Origin: Nannocystis sp. | GTDB lineage: Bacteria; Myxococcota_A; Polyangia; Nannocystales; Nannocystaceae | Length of the DNA: 64,000 nucleotides | Reading direction: 5' to 3' | NCBI GenBank assembly: GCA_016712315.1 | Contig: JADJRG010000013.1 | Coordinates: forward strand, 1,834,001 to 1,898,000 | Part shown: piece by piece, positions 47,738 through 55,129 of the stretch | Position numbering within the stretch: position 1 is the stretch's first letter | How the letters are laid out: each line of letters begins with the position of its first letter | The notes under the pieces: generated by a model | Database searches by the model: none | Seen by the model: the letters and a program-made list of their open reading frames with translations, nothing else | Told to the model about the DNA's origin: nothing | Made by a program: the position numbers and the translations under genes

Positions 47738-48493
47738 ATGCACGCTATGCGTCGTCTCTCCGCCTCGATCGTTGGGTCCATCTCCTGCATCTCGTTGACG
47801 CTCGTCTTCGGCGCGTGCGCGCCCGAGGTGGACCAAGGCGAGTGCTCCTCGACTCGGCCTTGCTCGGCGCGCGGAGAGGTCTGTGATGTGGCGGCGCGGG
47901 AGTGCGTGGACGCGGAGGTCGACGTCGACCAGACGGCCGAAGCAGACGCGGACGGCGCCTTCGGGCCGCTGGCGCTGCCGTTCTTCCGCGGCGAGGTGTG
48001 CGTGGCGACCGCGGTGAAGCCGGGTGAGGCGATCCCGATGAGCCTGTCGCCGTGCGTGCACCCGTGCGTGAGCTCGACGGCCTACAAGGTGAAGCACATG
48101 TTCTCGTGCGTGGGCTCGTCCTGTGAGGGGGCGATGCTGATGTGGATCGGCGACGCGGCGGGCGCGGCGTGCCCGGCCGACGTGTTCGCGCGCTTCGACG
48201 CGTCGCAGTGCGTGTACCCGTACACGGTGGGCGCGGCGCTGGGGCCGGTGACCCTCGACAGCGGGCCGGTGGAGGGCTCGATCGCGGTGGAGGTGCCGTT
48301 CCTCAGCAACGCCGACGCGACGCGGATCGCCGGCGGCTCGTCGACGGCGGACAACTGGGCGATGATCAAGGCGTACCCGGCGGAGGAGGAGCGGAGCTTC
48401 CGCGTGACGCTGAGCCCCGCGAGCTCGTCAGCGCCCGAGAGCTGCCTGGACGCGGACAAGAGCAAGTGCGAGTGCCGGATGCTCGGGCTCTGA
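47738..48493 (+). CDS. Cys-rich lipoprotein of unknown function
   Basis: A 251-residue product from ATG 47738 (ATG 47747 is equally possible). The open frame upstream to 47216 is only the complement of the linker of the neighbouring minus-strand gene. The signal peptide MRRLSASIVGSISCISLTLVFGAC ends at a lipobox Cys. A short EGF-like stretch (CSSTRPCSARGEVCDVAARECVD) is followed by a region of beta character with paired cysteines (CVHPCVSSTAYKVKHMFSC, GSSCEGAMLMW) and a C-terminal CLDADKSKCECRML. The CSST/C motif resembles 'plant-like' Cys repeats common in myxobacterial lipoproteins. Function unknown. Confidence 0.75.
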   Translation: MHAMRRLSASIVGSISCISLTLVFGACAPEVDQGECSSTRPCSARGEVCDVAARECVDAEVDVDQTAEADADGAFGPLALPFFRGEVCVATAVKPGEAIPMSLSPCVHPCVSSTAYKVKHMFSCVGSSCEGAMLMWIGDAAGAACPADVFARFDASQCVYPYTVGAALGPVTLDSGPVEGSIAVEVPFLSNADATRIAGGSSTADNWAMIKAYPAEEERSFRVTLSPASSSAPESCLDADKSKCECRMLGL

Positions 48494-48501
48494 GCGGTGA
48501 T

Positions 48502-48525
48502 ACCTGCCTGTCTTATGAGGCAGGT
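48502..48525 (+). terminator. hairpin between convergent genes
   Basis: ACCTGCCT (48502-48509) and AGGCAGGT (48518-48525) form a perfect eight-base stem with an eight-base loop, starting nine bases after the plus-strand stop and touching the stop of the minus-strand DUF5916 gene. No T-run follows on either side, so its termination role is only likely. Confidence 0.5.
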
Positions 48526-50978
48526 CAGAGGCTGAAGAGCTGGACGAGCTTGACGAAGACGATGTCCTCGTTGGCGGCGCCGGTCTGGACGAGGTTGCCG
48601 AAGCCGCGGCCAGGCTCGAACTTGACGGTCATGCCGCCCTCGGAGAAGGAGGTGCGGTGGGTGTAGGCGACGAAGAGGAAGGAGCCGGGGCGGTACTCCC
48701 AGCGGAGGATCGAGTTGGAGATGAGGCTGGTGAGCGCCTGATCGACGACGCCCGCGTAGGGGGTCGGGTCGGTCGCGACGAGCACCTCTGGCGCCGTGAG
48801 GATGAAGAAGTCGGTGTGGTGCGCGGTGGCGTAGTAGAGCTGGTTGAAGCTCTGGAGGGTGAGGGTGGGCAGGATGCCGAGGGTGCCCCGCAGGACGCCG
48901 GTGTAGGAGAGCAAGGTGCCGCGGGCGAAGACGGGCTCGCCGAGGGCGTTGGTGGTGGTCCAGCGCGGGCGGCCGAAGACGGTGTTGAGATCAAACGAGG
49001 CGAGCAGGTCGAGGCGATCGACGGGCCTCCAGCGCAGCTCGAGGCCGATGTCTGGGCCGGGCTTGCCGGCCTGCTCGCCGTAGGCGCCGCGTAAGGTGGC
49101 GGAGAGGCGGCGCTGGTTGGGGGTCGAGATGTTAAAGACGTTCCACCAGTGCCAGGGGAGCAGGTAGGGGATCCCTCCGCGGGTCTCGTAGAGGTCGTAG
49201 TGGCTGAGGCGACCGCCGACGTCGAGCCGGAGCTGCCACAGCCGCTCGGTGGTGAGGCTGGTGGAGGTGTTGAGCTGGCGGCCCTGGTTGTAGCCCTCAA
49301 AGCTGTTCGAGAGGTCGACGCTGACGGTCTCGCGGAGGCTGCGGAGCCGGCCGATCGGCTGGGCGTTGAAGACGGCGGCGCCGACGCCGCCGTTGAGGTA
49401 ATTCGCGAAGCGCATGAAGCCGAGGTCGTTGAAGTTGGCGTTCGGCGTGAGCAGCTCGCCGCCGATCCAGGTCTCGAGGTTTCGGCCGCTGCGCCGCAGA
49501 TCCGACGAGGCGCCGACGCCGCTGCGCTGGCCGTCGTGGGTGCCGATGAGCTGGGCGCCGTGGCGCCAACGCTCGCGGAAGCGCAGGCGATAGTCGAAGC
49601 CGCCGGTGAACGCCTGGAGCGCTCCGGCGCCCCGGTTGACGGCGGTGACGATCGCGCCGACGCTGGTCTGGCTGTCGTACTCGCGCCGCAGGCGGAGCAC
49701 GGAGAACTGGGTGAGCGGGTCGACGCGGACGCGGCGCTCATAACCATCCGAGAAGCGCTCGACGCCGGCGGTCGGGCCGGCGGTGGCGGTGAGCACGCCG
49801 ACGCGCCACCCCGGCGCGACCATGCCGGTGATCCGGGTGGCCCCGAAGATCCGGGTGAGCGGATCAATGCTGACCAATTGGCCAGACTCTACGCCGTCGC
49901 CGACGTCGCGCTCGCTGAGCTGGGCGCCCTGAGGGCGCGGGTTGTTGCCGATCCTCCGCGAATAAAAGAGGGCGAAGCGGGTCTCGAAGATCTCCTTGGA
50001 CTCGAGGAAGAATTGGCGACGCTCCGGGAAAAAGACCTCGAAGGGGCCGAGGTTCAAGACGGCGGGGTCGACCTCAGCCTGGCCGAAGTCAGGGTTGACG
50101 GCGAGATCGAGGGTGAGGTTGCCGCGGAGGCCGTACTTGACGTCAAAGCCGCCGTTGGGGAGCAGCGGCCAGGAGCGATCGAGGCTGTCCGGCGGGCGCT
50201 GAGCGGCGATCCGCGCGGAGGCGAAGGGGCGCAGCTCGACGTTGAGGCCGGGCTCGATGCCTGTGACGGGGGCGTAGTCGAGGGCCCACGACATGCGTCC
50301 CGGTAGACCTTGTGGGGTGGGCGAGAGGACCTGGCGCTCTCCCGCCTCGTTGCTCCACCGCTCGACGTTGACGCCGAAGGTGTAGCTGCCCGCGGCGTCG
50401 AAGCGCAGGGTGGCCCAGGGGATCAGCAGCTCGGCGCTCCACCCATGATCGTTGCGCCGCGCTGCCGCCTGCCAGATGCCGTCCCACAAGACCTCCACGA
50501 GGTCGTCGAGGACGACCTGGGCGTCCTCCTGGGCGCCCGAGGGGTTGACGACGAAGCGAAAACCATTGGTCTCGTCGTTGTTGGGATCGATCTCGATGGC
50601 GACCCGATCGCTGGGGCCGAGCTGGTCCTTGCGAGAGAAGGCGCCGCGCACGTGCCGGGGATCGTCGTAGCAGTCGAAGGCGACATAGAGGCCTCGATCG
50701 CCGTAGGCGACGCGTACGTCGGTGCCGTGGGTGGGCGCGGCGCCGTAGCGCGGCTCGACTTGGATCATCGGCGGGAGCGTGGGGATGGTCAGCCAGGCGG
50801 GCTCATCGACCCGCCCGTCGAGCACGATCGCTTGATCGTCGATCCGGGTGGCTGGGAGCTTGATCCCTCGCACTCGATCGCGGCCAGGACGCTGCGTCGG
50901 CGCGAGCGCAGGCGCAGGGGCGGCCGATGGCGGCTCCGCGAGCGCGAGCGCGAGGGCGAAGCGAGCGAGGATCAGCAA
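48525..50978 (-). CDS. DUF5916 outer-membrane protein with CBM9-like domain
   Basis: An 817-residue exported protein. A signal peptide (ILARFALALALA) is followed by a carbohydrate-binding family 9-like domain at about 40-230 (IDDQAIVLDGRVDEPAW, DVRVAYGDRGLYVAFDCYDD, DRVAIEIDPNNDETNGFRF, WSAELLIPWATLRFD), then a long region typical of DUF5916: NPDFGQAEVDPAVLNLGPFEVFFPERRQFFLE split by turns, and many amphipathic beta-strands ending in a C-terminal aromatic/hydrophobic residue. The last part probably forms an outer-membrane barrel. The family is common in Bacteroidota and myxobacteria; its function is not established. It is divergent from the dehydrogenase at 51.1 kb, with 135 bases between. 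Confidence 0.87.
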   Translation of the reverse strand: MLILARFALALALAEPPSAAPAPALAPTQRPGRDRVRGIKLPATRIDDQAIVLDGRVDEPAWLTIPTLPPMIQVEPRYGAAPTHGTDVRVAYGDRGLYVAFDCYDDPRHVRGAFSRKDQLGPSDRVAIEIDPNNDETNGFRFVVNPSGAQEDAQVVLDDLVEVLWDGIWQAAARRNDHGWSAELLIPWATLRFDAAGSYTFGVNVERWSNEAGERQVLSPTPQGLPGRMSWALDYAPVTGIEPGLNVELRPFASARIAAQRPPDSLDRSWPLLPNGGFDVKYGLRGNLTLDLAVNPDFGQAEVDPAVLNLGPFEVFFPERRQFFLESKEIFETRFALFYSRRIGNNPRPQGAQLSERDVGDGVESGQLVSIDPLTRIFGATRITGMVAPGWRVGVLTATAGPTAGVERFSDGYERRVRVDPLTQFSVLRLRREYDSQTSVGAIVTAVNRGAGALQAFTGGFDYRLRFRERWRHGAQLIGTHDGQRSGVGASSDLRRSGRNLETWIGGELLTPNANFNDLGFMRFANYLNGGVGAAVFNAQPIGRLRSLRETVSVDLSNSFEGYNQGRQLNTSTSLTTERLWQLRLDVGGRLSHYDLYETRGGIPYLLPWHWWNVFNISTPNQRRLSATLRGAYGEQAGKPGPDIGLELRWRPVDRLDLLASFDLNTVFGRPRWTTTNALGEPVFARGTLLSYTGVLRGTLGILPTLTLQSFNQLYYATAHHTDFFILTAPEVLVATDPTPYAGVVDQALTSLISNSILRWEYRPGSFLFVAYTHRTSFSEGGMTVKFEPGRGFGNLVQTGAANEDIVFVKLVQLFSL

Positions 50979-51113
50979 GGGAGAGGTGAGGCGACCGTCT
51001 CCCTCCAGCCGCCCGCCGCAACGATAGCGTGCGCCGCGAAAGCCTCATACTGGTGAGATTTCACACCCTGTGGGGCTTTTCGGGGGTCCGAGCAGGCGTG
51101 TACACCCAGAGGC

Positions 51114-52274
51114 ATGCCCTATCAACTGGTGACGCTCGGTGGTGACGGAACAGGCCCAGAGGTGATGCGCGAGGGCCTTCGGGTGCTCGACGCGGTGTCC
51201 AAGGTGGAGGGGATCGAGTGGACGATCGATGACATCCCGTGCGGGGGGCAGTACTACCTGGAGCATGGCGACAGAGATTGGCCAAAAGGCGCGGAAGAGC
51301 GCTGCTCGGCGGCAGATCTGATCCTGCTGGGGGCGGTCGGTTGGCCCTCCCCTACCGGGTCAGGGCCAGTGCTGATGAAAGACGGGAAAATGGCGGGCTT
51401 CTCGCCGGTGATCGGCAACCGCACGCGCCTGGACCTGTTCGCCAACGTGCGCCCCGTGAAGCTGTACGAGGGGGTGCGCCACCGGATCCACGGGGCGAAC
51501 CAGCAGGTGTGGCAGCCAGGCAAGGTGGACATGGTGCTGATCCGCGAGAACACCGAGGGGCTGTACTCGCCGACCGGCGGAAAACTGTCTCCGGGGGGGC
51601 GCACGCAGGTGGCGATCGACACGCGGGTGATCACTCGACGCGCGAGCGAGCAGGTGATCCGCTTCGCCTTCGAGCTGTGCCGCCGCCGCGATAAAGGCGC
51701 GCCGAAGGACGGCAAGAAGCGGGTGACGGCGATCGTCAAAGACAACGTGCTGCACGGCTGCCAGCTCTTCGCGCAGATCTTCTTCGAGATCGGCGAGGAG
51801 TACCCAGACATCGAAAAAGACACGGCGATCGTCGACGCGTTCACCCAATGGCTGATCGGACAGCCAGAATTCTACGACGTGTGCGTGACGACGAATATGT
51901 TCGGCGACATCGTGACGGACCTGGCGTCGGTGCTGCAAGGCGGGATGGGGATGGCGGTCGGCGGGAATATCGGCTTCAACAACGCGATGTTCGAGCCGAT
52001 CCACGGGTCCGCGCCGCGACACGCCGGCAAAGATAAGGTGAACCCGATCGCGATGATCCTGGCGGTGAAAGAAGGGCTGGAGTGGCTCGGGTCGCGTAAA
52101 GACGACTCGCGGCTGGGGCGCGCGGCGGCGGCGATCGAGGCGGCGGTGGTGTCAACGCTGAAAGCAGGGGCGCCGCTGACGTACGACCTGGTGGGGGAAG
52201 AGGCCGCGGCTCGCTGCTCAGAGGTGGGTGAGGCGATCGCGGCGGCTTCGGTGGCGAACTTGCGCGGGGGCTGA
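51114..52274 (+). CDS. isocitrate/isopropylmalate-dehydrogenase-family enzyme
   Basis: A 386-residue cytosolic enzyme of the beta-decarboxylating dehydrogenase family. GDGTGPEVM is at the start, RENTEG is the substrate-loop motif, the catalytic Tyr/Lys pair is expected in the RENTEGLYSP and VKDNVLHGC segments, and NMFGDIVTDLASVLQGGMGMAVGGNIG is the family signature with metal-binding Asp residues. GSAPRHAGKDKVNP is the cofactor loop. The enzyme could be 3-isopropylmalate dehydrogenase, NAD-isocitrate dehydrogenase or a tartrate/malate type; the loop does not decide it for me. No leuA/leuC/leuD genes are beside it. Unlike most genes here it uses more AAA/GAA codons in parts. Confidence 0.88.
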   Translation: MPYQLVTLGGDGTGPEVMREGLRVLDAVSKVEGIEWTIDDIPCGGQYYLEHGDRDWPKGAEERCSAADLILLGAVGWPSPTGSGPVLMKDGKMAGFSPVIGNRTRLDLFANVRPVKLYEGVRHRIHGANQQVWQPGKVDMVLIRENTEGLYSPTGGKLSPGGRTQVAIDTRVITRRASEQVIRFAFELCRRRDKGAPKDGKKRVTAIVKDNVLHGCQLFAQIFFEIGEEYPDIEKDTAIVDAFTQWLIGQPEFYDVCVTTNMFGDIVTDLASVLQGGMGMAVGGNIGFNNAMFEPIHGSAPRHAGKDKVNPIAMILAVKEGLEWLGSRKDDSRLGRAAAAIEAAVVSTLKAGAPLTYDLVGEEAAARCSEVGEAIAAASVANLRGG

Positions 52275-52606
52275 GGGGGCGGGGGCGGGGGCTGAGGGGG
52301 CGGGGCGGCGGCGGCGATGGGTCCCTCGCTGGCGCGGCGCCCCCCCCATGATTCCGTCCTCGTCCGGGGAGAGGCCGGAAGACTGCGCGCGGGCCGTGAC
52401 CGTCAGTGGCCGTGGGTGGACTGCGGGCGGCAATCACGGGGGACCCCCTCCGCTGGCGTCCCATCGCCGCCGCCGCCCCGCTCCGTCGCTGAGGTGGGAG
52501 CGCAGGGGTGGGGGCTGAGGTGGAGTGGGAGCGCAGGGGTGGGGGCTGAGGTGGGGTGGGAGCGCAGGGGTGACGAGGGAGTGGCGCGCGGGGAGTGACG
52601 AGTTGG
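52275..52606. repeat. G-rich intergenic region with 31-base tandem repeats
   Basis: This 332-base gap between convergent genes holds no convincing gene. Its first part is runs of GGGGG with GGGGCTGAG words. From 52494 a 31-base unit beginning GTGGGAGCGCAGGGG occurs at 52494, 52525 and 52556 (about two and a half copies, to 52571). The plus strand has many close runs of three or more G and could form G-quadruplexes. No T-run terminator is seen for either flanking gene. Confidence 0.82.
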
Positions 52607-53995
52607 TTAGATCTGGTTGGGGGCGCCGGGGGTGAGTTTCTTTGAATACGCCCAGTCGGTCTTGGCGTTGTTCTTGTCGTTGCCGTTGGGGATCCGCGAG
52701 AGGGAGGCGTCTTCGGTGTTGCTGTCGGCTTCGGTGAAGGCCTCTCCCTCGACGAGGCTGACGTTGCCGAGGCCGGGGACGGGGACCATGGTGAGCGCTC
52801 CCTCGTACGAGAGGGCGTCGAGGATCTTGAGGGCGACCGTGTCGACGAGGGCGATGCCGTCCGGGGCGCCGTTTTGGATGTTGTCCTGCACGAGGGCGAA
52901 GTTGATCTTCTTGGCCTCGGGCGGGACCTGAAGGGCGGCGGCGGCGATGACGAGGTACTGGCCTTGGGCGAGGGTGCCGGCGGGGGCGAGGTCGATGCTG
53001 TTGTAGACCGCGGGCGGGTTGACGCCGCCGTTGACGAGGAGGACGCGCTTGCCGACGAGGTCCACGGGGGCGCCGGTGTTGTTGTAGATCTCGATGTACT
53101 CGGCGAGGTCAGACCCGATCTGGTCGTAGTCGACCTCGTTGATGATGAGGTTCTCCAACATGCAGGGGGCGCAGGCGGGGCCGCCGCAGTCGACCTCGGT
53201 CTCTTGGCTGTTCTTGACGCCGTCGTCGCAGGTGGCGGCGGCGCAGAGGTTGTCGGTGCAGACGAGGCTGAGACAGTCCTCGGCGAAGCTGCACTGCTGG
53301 CTCTCTTCGCAGCCGAGGCAGGAGCCGCCGCAGTCGATGTCGGTCTCGTCGCCGTTCTGGACGCCGTCGCTGCATCCTTCGTCGACGCAGACGTTGTTCT
53401 CACAGGTGTCGCTGGCGCAGTCGCCGTCGAACTCGCACTGCTGGCCGAGGACGCAGGGGTCACAGGAGCCGCCGCAGTCGGAGTCGCTCTCGTCGCCGTT
53501 CTTCTTGCCGTCGTCGCAGGCGGGCGCGAGGCAGAACTCGGCGTCGCAGATCTGCGAGAAACAGTCCTCGTCGACGAGGCAGGCCTGACCATCGATACAC
53601 GGGACACAGATCGCTCCGCCGCAGTCGATGTCGGTCTCGTCCTCGTTCTGGACGCCGTCGTCGCAGCTCGGGAAGGCGTCGGTGTCAGTGGCGTCGGTGT
53701 CGGTGGTGTCGGTGTCGGTGGCGGCGGTGGTGGCGTCGGTGGCGGCGGTGGTGGCGTCGGTGTCGGTGACGGTGGCGTCGGTGGCGGTGGCGTCGGTGGC
53801 GGTGACCGCGGTGGTCGGCGCGGTGGTCTCACCGTCGGTGGTGGTGGTGGTGCCAGCGCTGGTGGTGCTGGTGGTGCTCGTCGTCGAGGTCGTAGGATCG
53901 GTGCCGCTGGTGGTGCTCGTGTCGGTGTCCGTGACGCCTGGATCGGGGGTGCAGGCGATGAGGGTGAGGAGGGCGAGCTTGGCGGTGCGCGACAT
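52607..53995 (-). CDS. lipoprotein with Cys-rich DxDCGG repeats and lamin-tail domain
   Basis: A 462-residue exported protein; Cys15 (LTLIAC) fits a lipobox. A Thr/Ser/Asp-rich linker (about 22-110) leads to four repeats of roughly 40 residues, each opening like CDDGVQNEDETDIDCGG and continuing with CxxC and two further Cys pairs. The first three repeats are complete; the fourth goes directly into a C-terminal lamin-tail domain beginning LIINEVDYDQIGSDLAEYIEIYN and including GQYLVIA and the terminal NDKNNAKTDWAYS stretch. Lamin-tail domains in secreted bacterial proteins are thought to bind surfaces or accompany nucleases. This architecture is typical of Nannocystineae genomes. Function is unknown. 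Confidence 0.85.
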   Translation of the reverse strand: MSRTAKLALLTLIACTPDPGVTDTDTSTTSGTDPTTSTTSTTSTTSAGTTTTTDGETTAPTTAVTATDATATDATVTDTDATTAATDATTAATDTDTTDTDATDTDAFPSCDDGVQNEDETDIDCGGAICVPCIDGQACLVDEDCFSQICDAEFCLAPACDDGKKNGDESDSDCGGSCDPCVLGQQCEFDGDCASDTCENNVCVDEGCSDGVQNGDETDIDCGGSCLGCEESQQCSFAEDCLSLVCTDNLCAAATCDDGVKNSQETEVDCGGPACAPCMLENLIINEVDYDQIGSDLAEYIEIYNNTGAPVDLVGKRVLLVNGGVNPPAVYNSIDLAPAGTLAQGQYLVIAAAALQVPPEAKKINFALVQDNIQNGAPDGIALVDTVALKILDALSYEGALTMVPVPGLGNVSLVEGEAFTEADSNTEDASLSRIPNGNDKNNAKTDWAYSKKLTPGAPNQI

Positions 53996-54127
53996 GGCGC
54001 GAGGTTAAGATCGCCCGCGCTCGCGGTGCAAGCGTGAGGGTGGGCGCGAAAACGTCCGTGCGCGCGGAGGAGGACGCGCGGAGACGGCCGCAGGCTCCGC
54101 CGCGACCGCGAGGCGGATGATCGGCGC

Positions 54128-55129
54128 TCAAACCATCGCGGCGATGGCTCGCCGGGTGAGCACGCGGATCATCTCGCGGCGATACGCAGGATCGTAGGGG
54201 ACGTTAGGCAGCGGCTTGCACTGGCTATACGCGGCCTCGCTGACGATCTGCGCGACGCTGGGGTCGGCGAAGGATCTCCCCACGACGAGCTCGTCGAGCT
54301 TGTTGACCTCGCGCGGCTTGGCGCCCAAGACGCCGGCGACGACGCTGACGTCGGTGATCGCTGCGTCGGATCGATCGGCGTCGAGGTCGAAGCGGAGGGC
54401 GACGCTGACGAGCGGGAAGTCGATGCTCTGGCGCACCGACCACTTGATGTAGTCGCAGCGGCGCGGGCTCGTCGGCAAGGGGACGCTGATCGCGGCGGTG
54501 ATCTCGCCAGGGGCCGCGTGGGTGTGGCGTAGGCCGTCCGCGTGGAAGTAGTCGGCGAGGGGGAGGGCGCGCTGGCCGGCGGGGCCGTGGAGGTGGATGG
54601 TGGCGCCTAAGGAGATGAGGACGGGGACGTTGTCGCTGCTCATGGCGGCGACGCAGCGGCGACCGGTGGGGACGACGTGGCAGACTTGGCCCTCGCTCTT
54701 CAAGCAGCCGCCGCCGATGCCGCCGCGCCAGAGCTCGGTCTGGTTGACGTAGCGGCAGCGGGTGTCGAGGTTGATGTTGCCGCCGAGGGTGGCCATGTTG
54801 CGGATGGTCGGTGCTGCGACCAAACCAGCGGACTTGGCGAGGCTCGGAAAATAGGCGCGGACGTCGGGGTGCTGGGCGATCTCCGCGAGGGTGAGGCCGG
54901 CGCCGAGGACGAGGCGGCCGGCGCGGTCGTCTCGGTCGATCCGGCGGAGCTCGGCGACGCGGGCGAGGCTGACCAAAAGACCAGGCTGATCCAAAAAGTG
55001 CTTGAGGTTGGGGAGGATGTCGGTGCCGCCGCTGATGAGGCGGGCTCCCGGGGAATTCCTCTGGAGGAGGTCGACCGCCTCAGCGAGGGTCGTCGGGGTC
55101 GCGACCTGAAATTGGGGGAGGCGCAGCAT
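54128..55129 (-). CDS. molybdenum hydroxylase FAD subunit with HcrB-like extra FeS site
   Basis: A 333-residue CO-dehydrogenase-flavoprotein-type subunit. FAD-binding marks are GGTD at 34-37 and TIRNMATLGGNI at 108-119. Directly after, cysteines 125, 142, 150 and 159 are spaced 17, 8 and 9 apart. In Thauera 4-hydroxybenzoyl-CoA reductase HcrB an inserted loop with almost the same spacing binds a 4Fe-4S cluster that reverses the direction of electron flow. Other xanthine-dehydrogenase-type FAD subunits lack these cysteines. Length also matches HcrB. It is the last of three overlapping genes; its start overlaps the large-subunit stop by one base. The assignment as HcrB-like is strong; actual substrate is unproven. 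Confidence 0.85.
   Translation of the reverse strand: MLRLPQFQVATPTTLAEAVDLLQRNSPGARLISGGTDILPNLKHFLDQPGLLVSLARVAELRRIDRDDRAGRLVLGAGLTLAEIAQHPDVRAYFPSLAKSAGLVAAPTIRNMATLGGNINLDTRCRYVNQTELWRGGIGGGCLKSEGQVCHVVPTGRRCVAAMSSDNVPVLISLGATIHLHGPAGQRALPLADYFHADGLRHTHAAPGEITAAISVPLPTSPRRCDYIKWSVRQSIDFPLVSVALRFDLDADRSDAAITDVSVVAGVLGAKPREVNKLDELVVGRSFADPSVAQIVSEAAYSQCKPLPNVPYDPAYRREMIRVLTRRAIAAMV

Noticed and set aside
52494..52571. Possible CRISPR-like array
   Set aside because: The 31-base units are direct tandem copies without spacers, and no cas genes are in the window.
52228..52598. Two open frames in the G-rich repeat block
   Set aside because: They consist of Arg/Gly/Trp from simple repeats, without start signals or coding bias.
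53628..54008. Ser/Val/Ala-rich open frame on the plus strand
   Set aside because: Mirror image of the minus-strand low-complexity linker of the lamin-tail lipoprotein.
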